NCBI GenBank assembly: GCA_934045075.1
Contig: OW203743.1
Span: 17,045,152 to 17,109,151, forward strand
Source of the DNA: Yponomeuta sedellus
Taxonomy: Eukaryota; Arthropoda; Insecta; Lepidoptera; Yponomeutidae
DNA: 64,000 nucleotides
Direction: 5' to 3'
Position numbers and translations under genes: made by a program. The number at the start of each line of letters is the position of its first letter. Position 1 is the stretch's first letter. Of the stretch, positions 32,986-42,890 are shown piece after piece. The notes under the pieces are model-generated. The model worked only from the letters and a program-made list of their open reading frames with translations, ran no database searches and was not told where the DNA came from.

Positions 32986-33251
32986 CTCTGGGCGACTACT
33001 CCACTTCGAATAGGGAACTGCAACCTTATTGCAATGCTTTAAAGGTGATTTCATCTGTTTTCGCGTAAGAGGGATTCTGGATGTATGTAACTCGCCTTTC
33101 CTAAGAGAGGATTGTACTCTTCATACGAACAACTTTGAAGATACATATTTAGTAATTGTCACCTGTTCCCTACATTAGGTGTCGTATAGATCATCCTGGA
33201 TAGCAATAACGCGTTTTAAACGTCAAAAGCCGCGACTTACCAGTATATTAA
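32986..33251. other. spacer after the Ki-67-like gene
   Basis: No coding or RNA feature was seen. Transcription of the upstream gene probably ends here. Confidence 0.3.
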
Positions 33252-33644
33252 TTTTGAAAACCTATTTAGATGCTAAAAATTCCGCCCATGCCGGGACTCG
33301 AACCCGCGACCTCTGGCTAACCGTACCAGCGCTCTCCCAACAGCTAATGGGCTATGGGCACCAAAAAAGAATAAAATCATGTGGGTACAGCGATATCATA
33401 CCGATGTAAAACCTAACTGCAAAGTAGGTACTCGGGGCTGCAAGTGATCCAAATTACTTCAGCCAGATGTCGCTGCCTGTAAATAATACAGAATATTGTA
33501 GAGGTTCGAAATTTCGCTGATGCCGGCACTTGCCCATGTGCTCAGTTGGGAGAGCGCTGGTACGGTTAGCCAGAGGTCGCGGGTTCGGCGGATTTTTTTG
33601 CCTCTAAATAGGTTTTTAAAATTGTCCTTAGTACGGGTTAGAGC
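33252..33644. repeat. composite SINE A pair in inverted arrangement
   Basis: A minus-strand tRNA-like unit (33252-33352) and a plus-strand unit (33532-33644) flank the linker ATGTAAAACCTAACTGCAAAG ... CAGATGTCGCTGCCTGTA. The same linker joins units in the 58-63 kb palindrome. The plus unit's B box is truncated (GGGTTCGG). Confidence 0.6.
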
Positions 33645-33659
33645 AACAAATAAGAATAG

Positions 33660-34075
33660 TACATTAATTGTCAAACACTAAAATTTTATCACCACAAAAC
33701 GCGTGGCTCTTGTCATTGTACTTCCCAGGCAGATTATACCTCTTCGCGATTTGTTTCGAAGTTTTCCTCTTCGTAATGTTTGTCCTTATTGATGAATAGA
33801 ACACTCTTTGGGGAATATAAGGTGATTTTGATACACACTCCAGATAACCGCGTACAATAAAAGCGCCTCTGCGTCTTTACGAACTAAGAATGGTCTACTA
33901 AGTGCGTGAGACCAAAATGGCTGCCGTTGAACTGGTGCTCGTATTTACCAGATAAATACAGCGGCAAGCAAAATGCTCTCTTTTGTGTAACTAACTTTAT
34001 ATGCGTTTTCATGTGGCATTCCTCTGTCTAGCACATTGTAACGTTTTTTATGGTAAAATAATGAGTACATTAGCG
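33660..34075. other. spacer without recognised feature
   Basis: Mixed-composition sequence without an open frame longer than about 60 codons. CCAAAATGGCTGCCG (about 33910) resembles a YY1/Pho site, but no gene start is attached to it. Confidence 0.25.
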
Positions 34076-34077
34076 AA

Positions 34078-34262
34078 ACTAGCTTACCCACCGAACTTCG
34101 TACCGCCTAACAGTCGGTTCTTTATTTTTTTTCTCTCCGTAAGAACCATCCTCGTACTTCAAGGACTATTCTAAAATAATTAGCGAAATCGGTTCAGCTG
34201 CTCTCGAGATTTGCGCTTGCTAACACATTCAGCGATTCATTTTTAAATTATAGGCTAGCGAT
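34078..34262 (-). mobile_element. short non-autonomous Helitron
   Basis: Single copy of the unit arrayed at 59054-59590. It contains CGAACTTCGTACCGCCTAAC, CTCTCCGTAAGAACCATCC, GAAATCGGTTCAGCTGCTCT and GATTCATTTTTAAATTATAG. The CTAG terminus is mutated here (CTAGCTTACCCAC). Confidence 0.55.
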
Positions 34263-37200
34263 ATCTAAAATAGTTTTGTTATCCTCTACCAAGTTTTTGG
34301 AAAGAATTCCACTTTCGGTGAGACTAGTCTTCTTCTTTGGTCCCTTAACTCCTCCGTGGAGTCTGGGGCCTGGGGAAACCCCTTGGGTCAGTTCGTGGGT
34401 AGGGATGGTAGCTCCAGTCAAGTTTTTCCATTGTCCTTCGCCCCAGAGAGAACGGATCTCTCTTCGGAAAAGAACTTTGATGACTAATCATGAACCTCTT
34501 TCGCCACGTTACTCGAACCAAAACCATGTATATGTAAGTTAAAACATTTTTAAAAACCTCAGTAATTTCAATACCAGCAGGCTGTGTTTTGTCAAAAGTA
34601 TACTTTGTTACAAAAGTGTCAATAATATAATGAATGAAAAAAATTGGTTACAATTTGCGAGCCAGGCGAATGCCATAGTGAAGAATAGCATTAAAGCATC
34701 TAATAAGACCGCCTGCATTTTAACTATCTTTCCAACTGGAAAGTTGCAGCAGTCCAGATGCAGTTGGCACGAAACGGATATACAGGTCTGGACACTGTCT
34801 GTGTAGAGCCTAAAACTGCGACACACCAGCCGCTCCTTCGAGGCTCAAATCTTATTGAATTCCTTAACATAGCTCTGTAGTTAATTCCAAGAACGTTACA
34901 TTCGCAACGTGACAAGGTATGTCTATTTTTATGCCCCTTCTGTATGTGATAAATGAATACCAGTTTTTCCGATGTCGTATTTTGACTGGCAGGTCTGAAG
35001 CTTATACCCACAGATTTGCGATCACGGGCAGAATTGACTCGATCAATGCAGAAAAACTATTAAGCAATGACTTTTTTCATGTACAAGTACAATACGCTAT
35101 GAGTACATTGTATGTTACTTTTTAATTTAATAGAGTATTTAGTGATTATTTGATTATGTTTTAGGCGATATTTCGTAATTTTAATCAAATCTTATTATTA
35201 TTTTAGGTCTTTTAGCTTTGATAGTAAGTGTTGGTGAAAATGTTTGGTACTCCTGCATTTTTTATGGGAACCATGTGTCGACAACATTTTCCTTAGCCAA
35301 TTAATTAGTTTATGCAAAACATGACGTGCAAAATGTTTTTTTAAATTACCGTTTAGCTTTGTTGCCGGTATTTATAGTTGTGGATTTTTGGCGAAAACAT
35401 ATCTATAAAATCATAGGAAAATGATAATGGGCTTCGACGGTATTTTAGAAGTAAAATCTCGCACACGCGTGCTCAAATTATAATTGTAATGTAAAAAATT
35501 GGTAATGAAGGTAAATTTCCACGTTTTTAGCGTTTTGGGCCAAATTTTTCGTGCTTTACTTTGGTGCCAGAAACTAACTCCTCGTAGATACTCTCGCAGT
35601 CCCGTGATTACGAGAGGATCTGCATGTGTTCAAAATTTTATGAATTACTTAGTAATGTATGTACGCAAAAACATGTCACATTTCGAGTCTTGTAACCATG
35701 ATATACAATAAAAAAAAACTATTTTTTTGTACGAGTAAAACGTATTTTCGATAAGTGGTTTAGGACCTTTGACGTACAACTGAAGGCCAAACCTGGGAAG
35801 GATTTACCGTTTTTGTTAGCAGAAATGCTTTCTATTTCTAAATCTTCGTGGGTCCTGAAAACCCCTATTAACAGGATTAAAAAGTTTGTAAACCACTTTT
35901 TGCAACAACGTTTTGTCAAAGGATATAATTTCATTGCTGGCGTTAGTAACCCGTGCTTTTCATTATAGGTGCTTTTCTGTAACAAAACTCGAGTTTACAA
36001 ATTATTAAATAGCTCTACTGGACCTTGTAGAAAGGTTTCATCTTACTAAATGTTCAAAGTTTTTAAATTGACAGATTATGCTCAATTCCACTGATGTAAA
36101 CCTGTTTTAAGGGCTTCTTCTTCAGTTATTTGGTTTTTACCAACTTACGTCGCTAGTAGTATTTTTTATCAAAGGACAATATTTTTTGCAATAAAAATTT
36201 TCATTATTCGCTCTAAGTACTATAGGTGCTGAAGGTTCAATACATTTTGTTGGTCACCTTTGTCGATAATGGATTACGGAAGATTTAGAAAGTCTGTAAT
36301 AACAGTAATTTAATAAAGGTGTAAATGCTAGAAACGTGGTTTTAGACTTCAAATGTATGAATTGATCGTGTTAAGAACACTAATAATGTATTTTGGAATA
36401 TATTGTATTGAATACAAATAACGAGTACAAAATATTATTGAAGTTTAATAAATGTTTAAAAGTTTACAACGCGTATTTTCGGCAGTGTTTTTGAAAATTA
36501 ACCCTAAGGCAATAATTTAAAATTTACATTGGGAACAAAATACTTGTTTTTGTGAAATTATCATGGTCAATCTAAAAGAGTGTGCTTTTAAAATTTAGTG
36601 AAATGTTGGATGAGAAATAAATATTGATTGAATATAAAATGGCTTTTAGTTTCATTAAATTTTATTTTTAAGATCTTATCTACATACAAATGCTTAATTC
36701 ATAAAAAAGAAAAATTGTCTTAGAATAAAATAGTATCACAAGTATAATTATTTTCTGTCTACAGGAATGCAGATAGCATGGATATTGAAATAACATATTT
36801 GTCGATAACATATACAAAAATCGTCTCAATCTGAAGACAACTAGCTACAAACTTAATTTTGTTCAAGTTTAAAACTGACAAATTTATAAAAAAACACATT
36901 TTAATACTTTATTTGCGAGTGTTGGTAATGTATGTAATGCTTTACAAAAAACGCTTACTAAATAGTCTGCGGTGGAAATTACTGGGAAAAGACATTACCA
37001 CAGATTAAATTAAATGGCTCTAGCCGCCGCACTCTGAAAGGTCAACTAAGGTTAATTTCTCGTTAAGTATGCTGTTGTCCTTTTCTGTTTCATTGATAAT
37101 AAGTGAAAGATAATGTTATTTAAATAAACATTAATTTTAATGGACGTGTCTGAGTGCGGCAGTAGGAGTGTTTTAGTGGAATCGTGTTTTTATAAAGCCG

Positions 37201-37431
37201 TAAGTTTTAAACTTGAAAAATATTTTCTCTTCCAAACGTAGTTTGCTTTTAATTCACAAACGTCTTGCCGAATCTCAATGACCTTTACCAATATGTTATA
37301 AAAAATAATCATCAGTTTTTTTGGTTTTGGCTATGCCATAAATTGTTCTCTATCTATCAAGTTTTGCTCGTGCTTACAACTGAGAATAACTGAATGAAAA
37401 GAAATTATAGCCTCATAAGACTTTATACTAA
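34263..37431. other. 3.2-kb gene-free stretch
   Basis: Strongly AT-rich, with only short open frames (the longest, 34276-34542 plus and 34724-35011 minus, have no recognisable domain). No tRNA, MITE ends or LINE motifs were recognised. This is the emptiest part of the window. Confidence 0.4.
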
Positions 37432-37587
37432 CCATTTCGATATCAACCCTTGTATATCCCCACTGCTGGGGCACGGGTCTTTTCCAGCATTGCAGGAAAC
37501 CTTCCTGCGATGCAGGAATAGCGAGGCCTTACTCCACCTCGGGGGCCAAGTCCGGGTTGATGGAGGATTGTAAGGCAGTGCGGCAAC

Positions 37588-40153
37588 CCGATCGGCAGTA
37601 CCCGATCCCGATAGATGGCAGACCTGGCGCGCGTCACGGACGCCGATCTGCACGCAGAGGGGAGCCAAGCTGGCTCCTGTAAGGGCTCAACGACGAGCGT
37701 GGAGGCGTTGGATTCCGCCAGCGTCTCCGCGCTCGACGGGCGAGTTTGGAGGCAAAGGATGCCCGAGAGTTTGGCCCTGGCTCCGACTCGGGGTCTTGGG
37801 GGGGAGCAGCACCCTCCCGAAGTCGCTGCAAAGGAGCCGCGACTATCCCAAGGACGGTCCTTCACGACGTTGCGCTTCGTCGGTCTGACTAAGACGAGGA
37901 GCGACTTCGTGAAGGGCCAGAGGGCCAGGCGGAGCAGAAAGCCGAGCAAAAGGTCGAGGAGCTGGACGGGGAGCTCCGGAAGGTCCACGCCCGAAACTTC
38001 TGAGCTGAGTGGGTCTCCAAGTCGGGGCGTCTCAGCCTGTCCACGCCGACAAGACCGCTTCTGACCTGATGGAATCATGGTCACATGGTGGAATCGGTGT
38101 CCAAAGGCATGATGGAATCGGGAAGGGCACCTTCCAGAGGCGCCTAAACGACGCTGCGGCCTCAGTCCGGGAGGCGGAGGAGGCTTTTTATAGCCGCACG
38201 GGCGGCTATAAACGGGCGGCGGCCTGAGGACGGGCTCCTACCCAGATCCTCGTTTGCGGTCGGCCCTCGCCGCAGACAGAAGGGCAAACCGGACCTCGAC
38301 TGATTTTGCGACACCGGTGCCGGCCGTCCCTGTTAAACCGCCCGCAGCCCCGAGTGGGAAATAGGGAAATGCGCAAAAGGCCGGGGCCTACCAGCGTGGG
38401 CCACCCGTAGCCCCTAGGCCAGCCGCAAGGGACACACCGTGGGCTGCCCCTAGGGAGCCGCGCCCACTGCCGCCGCAATCCATGGAAGAGTGTGGCGTCG
38501 GCACGTCGTCGATGGGCCGCGCCAGTAATAAACCAGTCTCAAACCATGACGGTTGTTTGAAACATATCAAAGAGCCATGAAACTTGGTGGCCCGGCGCGG
38601 CCGAAAAAAAAAGGGCACTACGGTGCCGGCGCCGGCTCCTGCGCCAAAAGCCCCTGCGGCGCCCAAGTTGCGGCCCCCCCCGCTCGACAGCCGTCGTGCT
38701 GACCTTGCAGCAGAGTGCTGGAGAGCGGGGGGTGACATACGCCTCGGTACTGGCCGAGGCAAAGGCGCGGGTGGACCTGGCGGCCCTGGGGATTTAGGGC
38801 CTCATATTCCACACTGGAGCCACTGGTGTCCGCATCTTGGAGGTGTCGGGCACTGCCAAAGCGGACTCCCTGGCCGCTAAACTCAGGAAGACCCTAAGAG
38901 AGGAGGACGTTCGGGTCTCCAGGTCGACGAAGTGCGCGGAGATGCCCATCGTCGGTCTGGACGACTCGACGTCCAAGGCGGAGGCGGTCGCGGCGGTGGC
39001 AAAGGCCAGAGGCTGCACCCCGGACGCAAAAAGGACTGGGGAGATCAGTCGGGGCCCATCTGGGATGGGCTCCATGTGGCTGAGCTGCCCCGTCGAGGCC
39101 GCCAAGAAGGTGCTGGGTGGTCGTCGCCTCCTCGTGGGTTGGACCTCGGTGCAGGTGAAACTGCTCGAGGCCCGACCCATGAGGTGCTTCCGGTGCCTGT
39201 AATACGGGCACGTGGGAGCCAAGTGCTCCGACACAGAGCGCAGTGAGTAGTGTTTCCGTTGCGGGAAGCCGGGCGGGGCATAAAGCGGCCCACTTTGTGC
39301 GCCGCGGCCAGCGGTGCACCGGTGGAACATCCCTTGGGGAGCAAGGCGTGTCCAGCCTCGCTCCCCAAGAAGCGGGGGCAAAAAAGGGGGGAACGGAAGC
39401 GCGGCGATGGCCTGAGGGTCCCCTCGCAGCCTTCTCGGCGGCCAGCGCCGCAACAAGAGGATCCCATGGACACCCCGCAGTAGATGGCTGCTCCATAATT
39501 ATCTGCAGGCGAATATCAACCACTGTGCCAGAGCTCAGGACCTATTGGTCCAGAGCATGGCAGAGTGGTTTATTCTTGAATCTACCACAGCTACTTGTAG
39601 CCGTGGTCTCTGAGCCCTACCTGGTCCCCGCCCGGGACAACTGCGTGTCGGACCGGGAGGACTTGGTGGCCGACGATGGCCACCAAGTCGCGGTCCGACC
39701 CCGTCCTGTACTTTCCGCCCAGCAGGACAGGAGCCTCGCTGACTTCGAGCAAATGCTTGTAGAAGTCGGGGCTCTGAGGGACAAGCACACCCCAACCCCG
39801 TGCTAGTCGCGGGGGATTTCAACGCCAAGTCAAAGGCGTGAGGATCCCCAGCGACAGATGCGCGGGGGGAGAAGCTGGAAGATTGGGCGGTGTCCATGGG
39901 GTTGGTCCTCCTCAACAGGGGATCGGTGGACACTTGCGTGCGTGCGTCAGGGAGGATGTGGAGACACTATCGGTACATACGGTGTGATGCGGACTATGTG
40001 CGCAAGCGTTCTCGTGGCCCCGTCCCTTGCGAGTACGGAGGAACAGGGGTTTTAGTCGGTATACCGCCCTTTTTAGGGCGGGGAGTCCGTCGCGCTCCCC
40101 CGAGCCGGTGTGGTACCCGTAATAGGGTTCCTCCTGGGTTAAAAAAAGGATGG
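37588..40153 (+). mobile_element. degenerate R1-clade LINE
   Basis: The plus strand carries broken pieces of an R1/TRAS-type element. Basic ORF1 sequence occupies 37615-38230. A pre-knuckle Gag domain (38837-39200, VEAAKKVLGGRRLLVGWTSV) leads into RCFRCL and YGHVGAKC zinc-knuckle cores with a stop between them. The start of an APE-type endonuclease follows (about 39540-39800, SEPYLVPARDN). Several stops and frameshifts, and the absence of a reverse transcriptase, show an internally deleted dead copy. It ends in TTAAAAAAAGGATGG and is bounded by a 14-16 bp target duplication. Confidence 0.75.
38837..39246 (+). pseudogene. R1-like ORF1 (Gag) fragment with CCHC knuckles
   Basis: Open for 121 codons: the region from VSGTAKADSLAAKLRKTLRE to PMRCFRCL is the conserved ORF1 segment preceding the zinc knuckles in R1-clade LINEs. 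TAA interrupts immediately after the first C-x2-C; the next knuckle residues (GHVGAKC, then CFRCGKPGHKAAH after a frameshift) follow. ORF1p binds element RNA in the nucleus. This copy is non-functional. Confidence 0.7.
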
Positions 40154-40330
40154 TAAGGCAGTGGCAATGACAGCCGGCACCAACGTGCCTTGCGAAGCAC
40201 GGAAACGCTCGGAAAAAATGCCACTAGCGGTAGTCACAGGACGGTTATCAATCCAGCACCTAACCGCGCCTGTAGTTGCTTAACTCAAGTGATTAATTCC
40301 AATCGCTCGGTTCGACTAGGCCACGAGCGC

Positions 40331-40700
40331 TTCGTTAGTACCATTTGCAAGGCTATAATTTCTTTCTGATAACTTTATTTACAATACTAACCACTATCAA
40401 ACCTCAATTTGTGTCCTCTAACGTTTGGCAAAGTTTACAAATAAAAACAAACTACCTGTGTATGGAAATTGACCCTTGAGGAGCCATCCTAAGTCATCGT
40501 CATCATCATCAGCCCACCGCTGCCCACTGCTGGCTATTCTTTCACCCCAAATGCCACGATCTCTCACAATCCTTGTCAGCTGTATCCACGGACCCTGCCC
40601 ACTGGCTCGAGACTGATATGGAAATGGGCGGGACACCTTGCAAGGCGGGAAGACGGCAGCTGGAGTAAAAGACTGCCTTACATGTCAACCGGTAATAGGC
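40331..40700. repeat. LINE-derived fragment with CATCATCATCAGCCC
   Basis: The ATCGTCATCATCATCAGCCCACC stretch near 40498 and ATGCCACGATCTCTCACAATCC are antisense pieces of a LINE C-terminus of a type abundant in moth genomes; the same word occurs at 52388. The rest shows nothing. Confidence 0.35.
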
Positions 40701-40709
40701 TATTTGACA

Positions 40710-40900
40710 GTGTGAAAAAAACTTAATTATATACATTTGTATCAATTATGAGTTACGAATGAATTATGAACCGATATAAGCCATTTTAACTGAAAAAAAT
40801 GGGTCATTTATTAAAAAAAACACGTGTACCATTTTTTTCTAAAACGGCCAGGATTGGCCGAATCTATAATGGCGTAACAAGTCAGTAAATATAACGCTCC
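40710..40900. repeat. interspersed repeat shared with 45345-45540
   Basis: TATATACATTTGTATCAATTATGAGTT, then CCATTTTAACT and AGGATTGG-CGAATCTATAATG-CG appear in the same order at 45345-45540. The two copies are moderately diverged. Class unknown. Confidence 0.55.
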
Positions 40901-41214
40901 GAGAACTCGAGAGTTGACTTGACGTTTATTTGTTTCCTGGCCAGTGACGTCACTAATGCCTGATCGACGCCATATTGTTCAAGTTGTCTTATTTTAAAAA
41001 TTATTTTTTTAATAGTTTTTTTACAAAACTTACACGAAAGATTTAAGAGTTAACACGTTCTGATCATTCAATAAACACCAACGAAATAGCAGAGTCGGTT
41101 TGCAGAAACCTGTCAAATAGCCTATTCGGGCGTTGATTTTTGAAGACAGTAGCCAAGACGGTCTTAACTGTTGTTGGTTGTGAAGTATCGAGGCGTCGGA
41201 GTGCGGAACACCTC

Positions 41215-41395
41215 CGGCAGTTGAGTGGCCAACGAGTGGAAGAGCGCGGGTGCGATTCCCGCCGGCGCCGCCAGCTGTGAAAGAGTTTAATTTCATTTAG
41301 ATACATAGGGCGCTATGGCGCTCATTAGAGGAGGGCTATGTCCAGCAGTGCACTACATAATATAGCCTGAAGAAGAAGAAGATACATAGACAGGA
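41215..41395. repeat. SINE remnant
   Basis: AGTGGAAGAGCGCGGGTGCGATTCCCGCCGGCG carries a B-box-like core. It is followed by GGAGGGCTATGTCCAGCAGTG and GAAGAAGAAG, common SINE/LINE tail words. It is flanked by sequence in which I recognise nothing. Confidence 0.4.
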
Positions 41396-41469
41396 CACGG
41401 AGTACAAAATTAAAGCTTTACATAACAAGTCCGCCCAATGGAATGTAAACATCATTCGATTAATACATC

Positions 41470-41673
41470 AATATAACATTTAAATGCAGACACATGCATT
41501 GCTGCTGGCTCCACACTAGGATACACAGTGAAGTGGGAACCAGAAACAGCAATATCACAAACATGTAAACATCAAAGACCTGGAGTTTTTTTTTGTCCCC
41601 AGCCGGGGTTCGAACCCGGGACCTCCTGCATGGTAGACAGATGCACTACCGCTGCGCCACAGAGGTCGTCATA
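41470..41673 (-). repeat. tRNA-derived SINE, family B
   Basis: Same structure as the copies at 12749 and 24056: AAGTGGGAACCAGAAACAGC body, CCGGGGTTCGAACCCGGGAC B box and a TGCGCCACAGAGG A-box region. Confidence 0.7.
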
Positions 41674-41689
41674 CATGTATAACACCTAT

Positions 41690-41930
41690 ATACCGTCGGT
41701 TGCGCCCTCTTCGGCCCCGAGGGGGGTCGCTCCCGATGTGGGTTTAGGGGTCTTTTGGAACAAAACCAGCCCCAAGGTGGTGTTTAGTGGGTAGGCGCAC
41801 TTCTTGTGAGTCCCACATTGGCAGTCCGTGCTGTTATGCATGAGCATTCACCACCTCCCTCCCCCGTGTCCTCCGGAGGGTGCCCTTTATAGGGCAAATA
41901 TAACACCCTCGGTTTCACGTACACGAACAC
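41690..41930. repeat. GC-rich LINE-like fragment
   Basis: TGCGCCCTCTTCGGCCCCGA to CCCTTTATAGGGC is GC-rich against its AT-rich surroundings and has the character of an R1-like 3' UTR. Similar words occur at 40060-40110 (GCGCTCCCCCGAGCCGGTG). Identity is uncertain. Confidence 0.3.
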
Positions 41931-42324
41931 TTAATGTACTGTTAGCAGCTGTCAGTTGCCTCTTTGGGTTATGTAGTCGTCAAGGAACCCTTATAATTTC
42001 GGTATAAAATATCCGTCCGACCGTGCCCGCTGAAATTTGGCATAGACATACAAATCACGCCGCTAAAACTGTAGAATAAACTCATAAAAGGTTATTGTTC
42101 TACACCTATAACGATGCGTTCTTGTTTCGTCTAAACCATAGTGTGGGGTATCGTTGGATTGGTCGTGGTGTAGGAAGATCATTATTTGACTTAGATAAGA
42201 TAGGAATATTCTTTATTGTACACCAGAGCACATATAATAAAACATGTAAAGATACAAAGTACAACCGGCGGCCTTACTGCTAAAAGCAATTTTAATTCCC
42301 TTTGCCAAATACTCTAAAACGCAA

Positions 42325-42890
42325 ATTTTGGCCGCTCCTAGCATGAAGCCCTTAGCCCTTTAGCATTAGCTATGTTTTTGCCTTTAGCATAGTTAATTGT
42401 TTTTGCCTTTAGCACTAGCTCACCTGCAGACTCCTTAGCTCTGCGCCGCCCCAGCCGGCCGTCTCCAGCATGAAGCCCTTAGTCCTTTAGCATCAGCTAT
42501 GTTCTTGCCTTTAGCACTAGCTCACCTGCAGACTCCTTAGCTCTGCGCCGCCCCAGCCGGCCGTCTCCAGCATGAAGCCCTTAGTCCTTTAGCATCAGCT
42601 ATGTTCTTGCCTTTAGCACTAGCTCACCTGCAGACTCCTTAGCTCTGCGCCGCCCCAGCCGGCCGTCTCCAGCATGAAGCCCTTAGTCCTTTAGCATCAG
42701 CTATGTTCTTGCCTTTAGCACTAGCTCACCTGCAGACTCCTTAGCTCTGCGCCGCCCCAGCCGGCCGTCTCCAGCATGAAGCCCTTAGTCCTTTAGCATC
42801 AGCTATGTTCTTGCCTTTAGCACTAGCTCACCTGCAGACTCCTTAGCTCTGCGCCGCCCCAGCCGGCCGTCTCCAGCATGAAGCCCTTCA
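42325..42890 (-). repeat. 102-bp tandem array of a FERRY3 exon end plus donor
   Basis: The motif CACCTGCAGACTCCTTAGCT starts at 42421, 42523, 42625, 42727 and 42829, exactly 102 bp apart, with a decayed sixth piece at about 42340. In gene orientation each unit is the last 57 bp of exon 42942-42832, its donor CTGCAG|GTGAGC and about 45 bp of intron. Each extra copy contains an in-frame 54-nt segment preceded by ACTAAG and followed by the donor, but without a good polypyrimidine tract. Confidence 0.9.

Larger units (their letters stand above)
37432..40330 (-). repeat. interspersed repeat (family C) interrupted by an R1-like LINE
   Basis: Pieces 37432-37587 and 40154-40330 are the tail and head, on the minus strand, of the repeat present whole at 57004-57372 (head GGCGCTCGTGGCCTAGGCGA, tail CCCCAGCAGTGGGGACATAC). 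The LINE lies between them with a duplicated target TAAGGCAGTG-GGCAA (37571-37586, 40154-40167). Confidence 0.7.

Noticed and set aside
34276..35011. Small frames in the 34-35 kb gap as genes
   Set aside because: No domain, no splice or promoter context, and overlapping frames on both strands of equal length.
42421..42890. CRISPR-like or satellite array
   Set aside because: The 102-bp units contain FERRY3 exon sequence and a splice donor, with no alternating repeat/spacer pattern; the genome is eukaryotic.
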